NCBI GenBank assembly: GCA_964627255.1
Contig: CAZVIN010000073.1
Coordinates: 1-64,000, forward strand
DNA from: CALLJL01 sp964627255
GTDB lineage: Bacteria > Acidobacteriota > Aminicenantia > Aminicenantales > CALLJL01
DNA: 64,000 nt
Direction: 5' to 3'
The position numbers were made by a program, and so were the translations under genes. Position 1 is the first letter of the stretch; each line of letters begins with the position of its first letter. This document shows positions 47,306 through 55,790 of the stretch, one piece after another. A model generated the notes under the pieces. The model did no database searches, had not been told where the DNA came from, and saw nothing but the letters and a program-made list of their open reading frames with translations.

Positions 47306-47360
47306 TCTCTCCTCCTTTGCCTCCGGCCAAAACTTTTTGAGGGCAGTTAGTTATTTCTGT

Positions 47361-47687
47361 TTATGTCTTTTGATTCTGATTGAATTCCCCTTGATATTTT
47401 TTTAGACCCCGGTAGAGACTGAGGAGTCCGGAGACGACCCCCAAAATAGTAAAGGTTAGGAGTAGCCAGGGATGGGTTCGGAAGAATTTATCTAAATAAT
47501 AACCCATAAATAGGCCCACCGCGATAGAAGAAGGTAAGGTAAGAACCAGAGAGCTGATATCCGCCCAACGCCGGAGCGAAGTTTTTGGGCTCAAAGCCTC
47601 ACCTTTGGCTTTTCTAATTATACGGTCTTTTGGCTCTTTAGGGAAGAGGTTGTATAGGTTCCAGACACCAGTTACCCTTTTCCCCAA
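47361..47687 (-). CDS. atpZ: AtpZ-family (ATPase gene 1) protein
   Basis: The frame is 108 residues; the recognisable part is the last 75 (LTLPSSIAVGLFMGYYLDKFF, then WLLLTFTILGVVSGLLSLYR), two transmembrane helices of the AtpZ type, recently tied to Mg2+/Ca2+ movement together with AtpI. The 5' end is uncertain: TTG at 47687 has no ribosome site, while an in-frame TTG about 35 codons later follows AAAGGTGAGG and would give the normal family length. It is the first gene of the Fo cluster. Confidence 0.72.
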   Translation of the reverse strand: MGKRVTGVWNLYNLFPKEPKDRIIRKAKGEALSPKTSLRRWADISSLVLTLPSSIAVGLFMGYYLDKFFRTHPWLLLTFTILGVVSGLLSLYRGLKKYQGEFNQNQKT

Positions 47688-48003
47688 GTTGTTTTGGCGG
47701 TCAATTTTTCTTCTTGTTGATGTATGTGGCCTTCGCCTAACTCGGCCATAAGAAAAAAACTGATAATTTTCTTAGTGGGAAGAAGATTAATATTCAGCAC
47801 CACGCCAAGGATTTTAAGGCACCACTAATGTATCTGACCCTGCCCAGAGGTAGCAATTTTAGCAATGTGTTGGATGGGATATTTTGCTTTAAAGGTCAGG
47901 GTTGTGAATTTTTATCGGGCCTTAAGGGCGTTTCAAAATTTAACCCTTATTAGATTTTTCCGCCGAAAGTTATCTTCTCAGAGTTTCTTTTCTTCGCCTA
48001 ATT
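47688..48003. other. Divergent promoter region between atpZ and lptD
   Basis: About 315 AT-rich bases without a supported gene. TTGACC on the minus strand (47704-47699) could be part of an atpZ promoter but has no good -10 partner. On the plus side only weak AT-rich hexamers precede lptD. Confidence 0.35.
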
Positions 48004-50406
48004 ATGGTATTTATAAGAAGGGAAAGACTTAATTTGAGGCGGTTAAAGGTTTTCTCTCCGGATGTCGTTTTTGTTGTGTTTTTTTTGCTTCTGAGCTCTC
48101 TTTTCGGTGAAGCCTGGAGCGAGGAAAAAAGACCTGCCTCTCCGCTCGTTGGGGCTCCAGCTTCAGGGGTCACTTCTTTTGCTGCTTTTTCCTTGGCTCG
48201 TTTTGCTTCACCCTCTCAATTTTTAATCAGGGATGCTTTTGGTCAGTCTCCCTTTATTTCGGCCCGAACCGCAGTTTTTTCTTTCGAGCCCAACGAAGGC
48301 TCCGCTGAGGTGAGCCGTAATAATGATGGACAGGAAGAGTTACCTCAAATTCTGGCCCAGCGTTACGAACGAGAGAAGGACCGAATTTTTGCTTCTGGTG
48401 AGGTGGAAGTTAGGTATCGCCGGGCGCGGCTTTTAGCGGACCGGGTGGAGGTCAATACGACTACCAAGGATGTTTTGGCCGAGGGAAATGTGGTTTTACA
48501 GCTGCCTGAAGAGACAATTACTGCCGCCCGACTTTTTCTTAACTTGGAAACACTCGAGGGAAAATTAGAAGAAGTAAGCGGGATGATTCAGCCGACTCTT
48601 TTTTATCAGGCCGCCACAATTGAGCGTCAATCCGAGGCTCTCTATCGCTTTCATCAATCGAGTTTAACTTCCTGCACCCAGCCGACGCCTCGCTGGCGCT
48701 TTTCCTGTCGGCAGGCCAATTTCAAAAAAGATGATTATATTGAGATGTGGAATGCCGTTTTTACCGTCAAGAACATTCCCGTTTTTTACCTTCCCTATTT
48801 GCGTTATCCGTTAAACAAGGAGCGTTCTACCGGTTTTCTTATGCCTCAGGTCGGCTATAACGGTGTTAAAGGTTTCACCTTTACCCAGAGTTTTTACTGG
48901 GCGATAGCCCGGAACCTGGATGCTACTTTTACCCTCGATTATTACTCCGCCCGGGGTCTTGGCGGAGGGATAGAGTATCGTTACCTTTTCCAGGCTGGAA
49001 TTGGCGGTGAGGCCCGCGTTTATGCCTTTTCTTTTAAAAAAGATAAATCAACCGGCCTGAAACCCGAGCCTGCCTACATTATTCGCCTGAATCATAACCA
49101 GCCCTTGCCTCTGGGGTTTAATCTTGTGGCTAATATTGATTATCAAACTTCCTTTGATTTTTTGAGAGAGTTTGATAATAACTTTCGCCGTGCTCTGATT
49201 ACTAATCGCAATTCACAACTTTTCCTTAGCCGCTCCTGGGCGCATTATAACTTGAATCTTCGAGCCGCCCGGTTCGATACTTATTTCGCCCAAATCGATA
49301 ACTCGATTGTCAATAAATACCTGCCACAGATATCGTTTACTTCCTTCCGGACCAGGCTAAGCCGGAACCCACCTGTTTTTTTCTCTTATTCAGCCAGTTT
49401 CCAAGCCTGGGAATATGGCTGGGCTTCTGATTATAAGGTTAACCGACAGAAAAGAACAGCGCTGATGGCTTTCTCCCCGACTTTGAACTGGCCCTTTACT
49501 TCGCTCCCTTGGTTAGTCCTCAATACCTCCTTGGGAACAAATTGGGTTTACTATACGAAGAGCTATGCGCCTAATACCCGGCAGGTAATTGATGAGCCGC
49601 TTCTTTTGAAAAACCTTTCTTTTTCCGTAGAAAGCACGGGCCCTATTTTTTACCGCCTCTATGAAGCGGGATTTTTGGGAGGTGTCAGAATTAAGCATCT
49701 GGTCGAGCCTTGGACTGCCTTTCGTTATGAATCCCCCACCGGTCAGGGAACAAGGGTCATTACTGCTTCCGGATATTTTGTCCGGGCCTTCCAGCTCAGC
49801 TATGGATTAAATAACAGGCTAATCATTAAGCAGGAGGAAATGGCCCGGGAGGTTTTTACCTGGGGGGTCGGCCAGACCTTTTATTTTTCGGCCGAAGAGA
49901 ATCCTCTCAGTCCCTTCCGGACTCCCAAAGGCGAAGTGCCCCGTTTTTCGGATATCAGCAGCTACCTTCGTTTTTACCCCTTGCGTCGGGCCAGCTTCGA
50001 CTTCTCTACCAGCTATAACACCTATTGGCAAAAAATAGATAGCCTGCGCCTGCAAGCGAACCTGAATTCTCCCGCTGACCCCTTTTTCCTCAGCCTCAAT
50101 TGGTTCAAGAGCCTTAATCCCTGGTATCGCGACGTCCTCTGGGACCGACATCAGGTGGGCGTGGTAGCCAAGTTGCGTTGGCCTCGCTTGCCCCTAGAAG
50201 CTTTGGGTGATATCAGCTTTAATTTGGTCGAGCGCCGCCTGCTCTATGCCGGGCTGAGTGGCATTTATCATTATCAATGTCTTGATTTTAAGCTCGACTT
50301 CCGGCTGTTTCAGTTCCGGGAGAAGCCAGAAATTCAGTTTAAATTCTCGGTTGGTCTGGGCAATATCGGCAAAACGACTGATTTCCTGGCCGGCTTGGAG
50401 TGGTAG
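48004..50406 (+). CDS. lptD: LPS-assembly outer-membrane protein LptD
   Basis: Inserts lipopolysaccharide into the outer leaflet. 800 residues: an Arg-rich start and hydrophobic segment about 21-36 (signal peptide), a low-complexity linker, an OstA/LptA-like jellyroll about 115-185 (DRIFASGEVEVRYRRARLLA), then the beta-barrel domain with the conserved cysteine-bearing strip around TSCTQPTPRWRFSC and the NIPVFYLPYLRYPLNKERST block. The barrel strands run to the C-terminus. The ATG has no clear ribosome site. It is the first gene of the region leading into sugar-nucleotide synthesis. Confidence 0.93.
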   Translation: MVFIRRERLNLRRLKVFSPDVVFVVFFLLLSSLFGEAWSEEKRPASPLVGAPASGVTSFAAFSLARFASPSQFLIRDAFGQSPFISARTAVFSFEPNEGSAEVSRNNDGQEELPQILAQRYEREKDRIFASGEVEVRYRRARLLADRVEVNTTTKDVLAEGNVVLQLPEETITAARLFLNLETLEGKLEEVSGMIQPTLFYQAATIERQSEALYRFHQSSLTSCTQPTPRWRFSCRQANFKKDDYIEMWNAVFTVKNIPVFYLPYLRYPLNKERSTGFLMPQVGYNGVKGFTFTQSFYWAIARNLDATFTLDYYSARGLGGGIEYRYLFQAGIGGEARVYAFSFKKDKSTGLKPEPAYIIRLNHNQPLPLGFNLVANIDYQTSFDFLREFDNNFRRALITNRNSQLFLSRSWAHYNLNLRAARFDTYFAQIDNSIVNKYLPQISFTSFRTRLSRNPPVFFSYSASFQAWEYGWASDYKVNRQKRTALMAFSPTLNWPFTSLPWLVLNTSLGTNWVYYTKSYAPNTRQVIDEPLLLKNLSFSVESTGPIFYRLYEAGFLGGVRIKHLVEPWTAFRYESPTGQGTRVITASGYFVRAFQLSYGLNNRLIIKQEEMAREVFTWGVGQTFYFSAEENPLSPFRTPKGEVPRFSDISSYLRFYPLRRASFDFSTSYNTYWQKIDSLRLQANLNSPADPFFLSLNWFKSLNPWYRDVLWDRHQVGVVAKLRWPRLPLEALGDISFNLVERRLLYAGLSGIYHYQCLDFKLDFRLFQFREKPEIQFKFSVGLGNIGKTTDFLAGLEW

Positions 50407-50439
50407 ACTGGGCTTTTGGCTTGATAGGAAGGAGTTGAT

Positions 50440-50470
50440 TTGACAAAAGGGGGAAGGTTCGATTTATTAT
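50440..50470 (+). promoter_or_regulatory. Promoter of the nucleotide-sugar cluster
   Basis: A perfect TTGACA at 50440-50445 is followed, after 19 bases, by TATTAT at 50465-50470 (5/6). The spacing is slightly long. It lies 40-70 bases before the thymidylyltransferase ATG. Confidence 0.55.
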
Positions 50471-50507
50471 AGGGCAGTTAAAATTAGCATTAAATAAGAA
50501 AGAAAAA

Positions 50508-51578
50508 ATGAAAGGGCTTATTCTCAGCGGCGGTAAGGGAACAAGACTCAGGCCTCTTACCTTTACCCAGGCAAAGCAGCTTGTGCCGGTGGCCAATAAG
50601 CCGGTGCTCTTTTATGGAATCGAGGCGCTGGTCAGCGCGGGCATTCGGGACATCGGGATTGTGGTCGGTGAAACGAGAAAAGAGATCGAAGAAGCTGTAG
50701 GCGACGGTGAGCGCTGGGGGAAAGGAGTTAAGATTACTTATATTGAGCAGGAAGCTCCCCTTGGTCTGGCCCATGCCGTTCTTATTTCCCAACCTTTCCT
50801 CCAAGAAGAAGAATTTGTCATGTATTTAGGCGACAATATTCTTAAGAGCGGCATAAACTCCTTGGTGCAAGAATTCCGCGAGCGTCGGCCCAACGCCCTC
50901 ATTCTTTTGACCGAAGTGCCCAACCCCCAGATGTTCGGCGTGGCTGAACTGCGGGACGGTCGAGTGGTGCGTTTAGTGGAAAAGCCGCGTGTCCCTCCCA
51001 GCAACTTGGCTTTAGTCGGCGTCTATATGTTCGACCATCATATTTTTGAAGCGGCTCGGTCGATCCAACCCTCTTGGCGGGGGGAGCTCGAAATTACTGA
51101 CGCCATCCAGTTCCTGGTGGAAAAAGGGTTGGTGGTGATCCCGCACATGGTTTCAGGTTGGTGGAAGGATACGGGCAAGATTGATGATATCCTCGAAGCC
51201 AATCGGCTCATCTTGGAAGATATTGTTGGTCGCCTCGAGGGAACAGTGGACGAGCGTTCTCGGGTCAATGGCCAGGTAATCATTGAAAAAGGTACCAGAG
51301 TAGTGAACAGCACTATTCGAGGTCCGGCGATTATCGGTGAAGACTGTGAAATTGTCGACTCCTACATTGGTCCGTTCACGTCTATTCAGCACCGCTGCCG
51401 TCTCGTGGGTACCGAAATTGAACACAGCATCATTCTCGAGGGCAGCGAAATAATCGATATCGGTAGCCGGATTGACGAAAGCCTGATCGGTCGGGAGGTT
51501 CGGATCTATAAATGTCCTCCCCGACCCCAAGTCTATCGTTTTATGGTGGGAGATAAGAGCGAAATCGGGGTTAAATAA
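50508..51578 (+). CDS. Glucose-1-phosphate thymidylyltransferase, long form
   Basis: 356 residues. The nucleotidyltransferase domain starts MKGLILSGGKGTRLRPLTFT and includes YIEQEAPLGLAHAV, MYLGDNI and FVEKP-like LVEKPRVPPS. Residues about 250-350 form a left-handed beta-helix, so it is the long archaeal/actinobacterial-type enzyme and not the 290-residue RmlA. It makes dTDP-glucose (family knowledge; UTP use cannot be excluded). It is the first gene behind the promoter at 50440. A gap of 360 bases separates it from the epimerase gene. Confidence 0.87.
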   Translation: MKGLILSGGKGTRLRPLTFTQAKQLVPVANKPVLFYGIEALVSAGIRDIGIVVGETRKEIEEAVGDGERWGKGVKITYIEQEAPLGLAHAVLISQPFLQEEEFVMYLGDNILKSGINSLVQEFRERRPNALILLTEVPNPQMFGVAELRDGRVVRLVEKPRVPPSNLALVGVYMFDHHIFEAARSIQPSWRGELEITDAIQFLVEKGLVVIPHMVSGWWKDTGKIDDILEANRLILEDIVGRLEGTVDERSRVNGQVIIEKGTRVVNSTIRGPAIIGEDCEIVDSYIGPFTSIQHRCRLVGTEIEHSIILEGSEIIDIGSRIDESLIGREVRIYKCPPRPQVYRFMVGDKSEIGVK

Positions 51579-51941
51579 TTTGATTCTCTTCAATCTTGGG
51601 AGAATTAAGCAATGAGGCGTCGGGAAAGGTGTGGCTTCGCTTCAGGTTTTCGATGCCGTAGCCTCTTTGCCCTTCATCCCGCCTGCGGAACCGGCCTTGC
51701 TGGTCCAAGAGGTAATTGGGAAGTCTTTAGCCTTCTCTTGACCTCTTGCGCTGGGCTGTTTAGGCTCAGATATCCTCGCCCAGAGGTCCCCTCGAAGAGC
51801 GAGCCAGGAAGACTCAACCTGCCGTCGAAGCTTCGGCCATCGCGGGGTTATCGCTTAAACTCGCCCCTAAAAAAGGGAAGAGAACCAATAATTTTATTAG
51901 GCTAAAAACCACGAGAGGAAGAGAGTGACTGGAGGGAGGCG
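51579..51941. other. Gap of about 360 bases within the sugar cluster
   Basis: No gene is supported. A 97-codon frame (51612-51905) has Arg/Cys/Pro-rich composition unlike its neighbours and no ribosome site. The perfect palindrome CGAAGCTTCG lies at 51826-51835. No terminator or promoter is evident apart from the ribosome site of the next gene. Confidence 0.35.
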
Positions 51942-52397
51942 ATGATTCAAGGAGTTAAGACGAAAAAACTGCGCGTTATCCCCGACGAGCGCGGCCGGCT
52001 GATGGAAGTCTTGAGGGCGGATGACGAAGTTTTTATTCGTTTCGGCCAGGCTTATATGACTACGACCTATCCGGGAGTGGTTAAAGCCTGGCACAAGCAC
52101 GAAAAACAAACGGACAATATTGCCTGTTTAGCGGGAATGCTCAAATTAGCCCTTTATGATGCCCGACCCGATTCGCCTACCTGCGGGGAAATTAACCAGT
52201 TTTATTTAGGGGTCCATAATCCGCTCCTCATCCAGATTCCGCCCGGTGTCTACCATGGCTGGATGTGTGTGAGTCAGGAAGAGGCGATTGTCATCAACAT
52301 TCCTACTGAGCCTTATAATTATGAAGCACCCGACGAGCAGCGCCTCGACCCGCACCAGAACGATATTCCCTATGACTGGAAGCGCCGCGATGGCTGA
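51942..52397 (+). CDS. dTDP-4-dehydrorhamnose 3,5-epimerase-like cupin
   Basis: 151 residues, shorter than classical RmlC (about 180). RmlC-like features are DERGRLMEVLRADD, the active-site His segment KAWHKHEKQTDN, and PPGVYHGW near residue 105, followed by PYNYEAPDEQRLDP. It probably epimerises the 4-keto sugar made by the dehydratase next door; a single-position epimerase or isomerase is an alternative. GGAGGGAGG precedes the ATG. Confidence 0.82.
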   Translation: MIQGVKTKKLRVIPDERGRLMEVLRADDEVFIRFGQAYMTTTYPGVVKAWHKHEKQTDNIACLAGMLKLALYDARPDSPTCGEINQFYLGVHNPLLIQIPPGVYHGWMCVSQEEAIVINIPTEPYNYEAPDEQRLDPHQNDIPYDWKRRDG

Positions 52398-52517
52398 AAG
52401 CAGCAGGGGCTTAATTGCTTAGTCCAGAATTGTTTTTTAGACATTTGTTCCAAGAGATCTCCCTTTCAGTTGACTAATTTTATAGAAAGGAGTTTGTCAG
52501 GAGGTAAAAAGGGGCAG

Positions 52518-53576
52518 ATGAGGTTAACCGAAAGAAACCTGGAAGGAAAAACACTTTTGGTCACTGGCGGGGCGGGGTTTATTGGTAGCAACTTAATTCA
52601 TTTTCTGCTTCGGACCTATGGCGAGATTAAAATCATCAACTTAGATAAATTAACTTACGCCGGGAACTTAGAAAATCTTCAGGATATAGCTTCTGACCGC
52701 CGTTATGAATTTGTCCGGGGCGATATTTGCGACCAAGGACTGGTTCGTCAGGTTATGACCCGGGTGCAGGGTGTAGTCCATTTAGCGGCGGAAACCCACG
52801 TCGACCGTTCTATTCTGGATGCCGGGCAGTTTGTCTTGACCGATGTTTTTGGCACCTTCGTCCTCCTTGACTCCCTTCGTCATTCGCCTCAGGTGGAATT
52901 CTTTCTCCATGTTTCGACGGACGAGGTTTATGGCAGTCGGGAAGAGGGTTTTTTTACCGAGGCTGACCCTTTGAATCCGTCATCTCCCTATGCCGCCTCT
53001 AAGGCCGGCGCGGACCGACTGGCTCATGCTTATAATGTTACCTATGGCTTACCGATAATAATTATCAGACCCAGCAATAATTATGGTCCCTATCAATACC
53101 CTGAGAAATTCATCCCTCTTTTTGTGACTAATGCCCTGGAGAACCAGCCCCTCCCCTTATACGGTCAGGGAACCAATGTCCGCGATTGGTTGCATGTGGA
53201 AGATCATTGTCGGGCCATGGACTTAGTCCTCCGCCGCGGCCAAGTGGGGGCAGTCTATAATATTGGCGCTAATAATGAAGTTCCCAACATAAAAATAGCC
53301 GAAATGATCTGCGACTTCTTGGGCAAGCCCCGAAGTCTCATCCGCTTAGTCCAAGACCGGTTGGGTCATGACCGGCGTTATGCCCTTGATTGTCGCCAGA
53401 TTCGTCAACTGGGCTGGCAGCCCTTCGTTCCCTTTGAGCAGGGCCTGCAAGAAACAATTCAATGGTATGTCAAGAACGAAGGCTGGTGGCGCCGGATTAA
53501 AGAGAAAAGTGCCGCTTTTCGGGCCTTTTATGAAGCCTATTATAAAGAACGTGAGAAAGAGAAGGAGGCGCGATGA
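52518..53576 (+). CDS. rfbB: dTDP-glucose 4,6-dehydratase
   Basis: 352-residue extended short-chain dehydrogenase: TGGAGFIGSN for NAD, STDEVYGS with the catalytic Asp-Glu pair, YAASKAGADRL with the catalytic Tyr and Lys, and RPSNNYGPYQYPEKFIPLF. It yields dTDP-4-keto-6-deoxyglucose. ATG at 52518 (MRLTERNLEGKTLLVTGG) is chosen over longer TTG starts; AGGGG lies close upstream and AGGAGGT 12 bases away. The stop overlaps the next start (ATGA). Confidence 0.92.
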   Translation: MRLTERNLEGKTLLVTGGAGFIGSNLIHFLLRTYGEIKIINLDKLTYAGNLENLQDIASDRRYEFVRGDICDQGLVRQVMTRVQGVVHLAAETHVDRSILDAGQFVLTDVFGTFVLLDSLRHSPQVEFFLHVSTDEVYGSREEGFFTEADPLNPSSPYAASKAGADRLAHAYNVTYGLPIIIIRPSNNYGPYQYPEKFIPLFVTNALENQPLPLYGQGTNVRDWLHVEDHCRAMDLVLRRGQVGAVYNIGANNEVPNIKIAEMICDFLGKPRSLIRLVQDRLGHDRRYALDCRQIRQLGWQPFVPFEQGLQETIQWYVKNEGWWRRIKEKSAAFRAFYEAYYKEREKEKEAR

Positions 53577-54529
53577 AAGTCTTAATAACTGGGATTACCG
53601 GTTTTGCTGGCAGTCATTTGGCGGAGTATATTCTCAACACCCATCCTGAGGTTGAGGTCTACGGGATTGTCCGCTGGCGCTCTCGGCTGGAAAATATCAC
53701 TTCTATCCAGGATAGGATTTATCTTCTCGAGGCCGATTTAAAAGATATTACGTCTCTCCGGTCGGTGCTGGCGCACGCTAAACCTGATTGGGTTTTTCAT
53801 TTAGCGGCGCAGAGCTTTGTGCCCACTTCCTGGAAATGCCCCGCCGAGACTTTTGCCACTAATGCCCTTGGCCAGATTAACCTTTTCGAGGCTCTTCTCA
53901 GCCTCAAACTTAACCCGAAAATTCATGTGGCCGGATCGAGCGAAGAATACGGGCAGGTTTATGAAAGCGAAATTCCGATGAAAGAGACCAACCCTCTCCG
54001 GCCTCTTTCCCCCTACGCCGTGAGCAAGGTGACCCAGGACTTGCTGGCCTATCAATATTTTCGCAGCTACGGCCTCCGAACGGTTCGCACTCGCGGGTTT
54101 AATCACACTGGTCCTCGCCGTGGGGAAGTCTTTGTTACTTCCACTATTGCTAAGCAACTGGCCGAAATCGAAAAGGGCAAGCGAGAGGCGGTGCTTCGAG
54201 TGGGCAACCTCGAGGCGAAACGTGATTTTACCGATGTGCGAGACATGGTCCGGGGCTACTGGTTAGCGCTGGAAAAGGGAGAGGAAGGCGAGGTCTACAA
54301 CATTGGCTCGGGCCGAGCCTACTCCATCCGAGAGGTATTAGACATTCTGCTTTCCTTAGCCCGGGTCAAGGTTAAGATTGAAGTTGACCCAGAAAGGCTC
54401 CGGCCTTCGGATGTGCCGATTCTCCTGGCCGACGTGACCAAGTTTCGCCGTCTCACCCAATGGGAACCAAAAATACCCTTTGAACAAACTCTCCGCGACC
54501 TGCTTAATTATTGGCGAGAGCGGGTTTAA
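53573..54529 (+). CDS. GDP-mannose 4,6-dehydratase/RMD-type NAD-dependent epimerase
   Basis: 318 residues of the extended SDR fold: TGITGFAGSHLAEYI, GSSEEYGQV, YAVSKVTQDLLAYQY, GFNHTGPRRGEVFV and RDFTDVRDMVRGYW. The NHTGPRRG and EEYG words match GDP-mannose dehydratase relatives, but the related reductases (RMD) look alike, so the exact step is uncertain. It is ATGA-coupled to the upstream dTDP-glucose dehydratase. A gap of 284 bases follows, in which I see nothing definite. Confidence 0.82.
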   Translation: MKVLITGITGFAGSHLAEYILNTHPEVEVYGIVRWRSRLENITSIQDRIYLLEADLKDITSLRSVLAHAKPDWVFHLAAQSFVPTSWKCPAETFATNALGQINLFEALLSLKLNPKIHVAGSSEEYGQVYESEIPMKETNPLRPLSPYAVSKVTQDLLAYQYFRSYGLRTVRTRGFNHTGPRRGEVFVTSTIAKQLAEIEKGKREAVLRVGNLEAKRDFTDVRDMVRGYWLALEKGEEGEVYNIGSGRAYSIREVLDILLSLARVKVKIEVDPERLRPSDVPILLADVTKFRRLTQWEPKIPFEQTLRDLLNYWRERV

Positions 54530-54813
54530 TTTAGCGAAGCGGTCATAAATCGGACTATGTCCTCAAATTGGTTAAGACCTGAGAAAGGATGATAAGCCTG
54601 GTGGGGTTGGAACCAAAGCGGGTGTTTCAAAAAATTACGTTTTTTGCTGCTTAGAGAAAGGGAGGCGCGCGGTAAGCGAAAGACGCGAAAAAACTGAAAG
54701 TAAACAACGGCTGTTGGGCGGCCTTGGAGTTGATTGTGGTCAATAATCAGGAAGAAAACAAAATGTCTGGCAGCAAGATTTTACCAACCAAAAGCTGAAG
54801 GTTAAAAGAAACA

Positions 54814-55782
54814 GTGACTGAAGAAGTTTTGAACCCAAAAAAGGTCCTGGTAACTGGAGCTACCGGTTTCGTCGGTCGGCACCTGATGCCTCTTTTAGAA
54901 AGCCAGCGTTATACTGTTTTTGGCACCTCCTTTCCAGAACCTCCCTATCCTTGGCAGGAAAATATACTTTATCTTGATTTAAGAGTGGAAAGAGAAGTGC
55001 ACGAAATGATAAAGGCTCTTCGTCCTGATTGGATTTTTCATTTGGCGGCCATCTCCAACGTTAAGCAGTCCTGGGAGAAACGTCGGGAAACGATGGAAAC
55101 CAATATCATGGGCTTTTTCTTTTTGCTCGAGGCCTGTCGGCGCTTCCAACCACGGGCGCGACTTCTTTTTGTCAGCTCTTCTGACCTCTACGGGACCGCG
55201 CCGGCCAAAGAGGCTAAACTTCCTTTATCCGAAGAGGAATCGATAAGCCTGGTCAATCCCTATGCTTTCACCAAAGCCTGCGGCGAGTGGTTGAGTCGTT
55301 TTTATGTGACCTGCGAAGGCTTGGACATTGTTTTAGCCCGCTCTTTCCCCCATACTGGTCCCGGTCAAAGTCCTGATTTTGTTTGCTCTGATTGGGCCCG
55401 TCAGATTGTCCTCATCGAAGCGGGCCGGGCTGAGCCAGTGATCAAAGTAGGCAATATAAATTTAGAAAGAGATTACACGGACGTTCGGGATACAGTGCGC
55501 GCTTATCTTCTCTTGATGACTAAGGGTCGCGGGGGAGAGGTATATAATGTCTGTTCAGGGCGGGCCGTCAAACTCCGACAAATCTTAGAGTTTATGCTCC
55601 AGCAAGTTTCTTTTCCGGTTAAAATAGAAGTGGATGAGAGCCGTCTCCGCAAGATGGATATCGAACGGTTGGTGGGTGATAATCGTAAAATCAAACAAGA
55701 GACCGGCTGGGAACCAACTATCCCTTTGGAAAAAACGCTCCAAGATTTGCTCGCCTATTGGCGAAAGGAAGAGGAAAGCTGA
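54814..55782 (+). CDS. GDP-4-dehydro-6-deoxymannose reductase-like SDR
   Basis: 322 residues, a paralogue of the preceding SDR: TGATGFVGRHLMPLLE, VSSSDLYGT, NPYAFTKACGEWLSRFY, SFPHTGPGQSPDFV and RDYTDVRDTVRAYLL. The fold and these motifs fit 4-keto reductases such as RMD, which would follow a GDP-mannose dehydratase. It might instead supply the missing RmlD-type reduction. The start is GTG at 54814 with a weak ribosome site. It faces purF. Confidence 0.8.
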   Translation: MTEEVLNPKKVLVTGATGFVGRHLMPLLESQRYTVFGTSFPEPPYPWQENILYLDLRVEREVHEMIKALRPDWIFHLAAISNVKQSWEKRRETMETNIMGFFFLLEACRRFQPRARLLFVSSSDLYGTAPAKEAKLPLSEEESISLVNPYAFTKACGEWLSRFYVTCEGLDIVLARSFPHTGPGQSPDFVCSDWARQIVLIEAGRAEPVIKVGNINLERDYTDVRDTVRAYLLLMTKGRGGEVYNVCSGRAVKLRQILEFMLQQVSFPVKIEVDESRLRKMDIERLVGDNRKIKQETGWEPTIPLEKTLQDLLAYWRKEEES

Positions 55783-55790
55783 TTTTTTTC

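Noticed and set aside
51612..51905. Plus-strand frame of 97 codons between the thymidylyltransferase and epimerase genes
   Set aside because: Arg/Cys/Pro-rich composition unlike neighbouring genes and no ribosome site.
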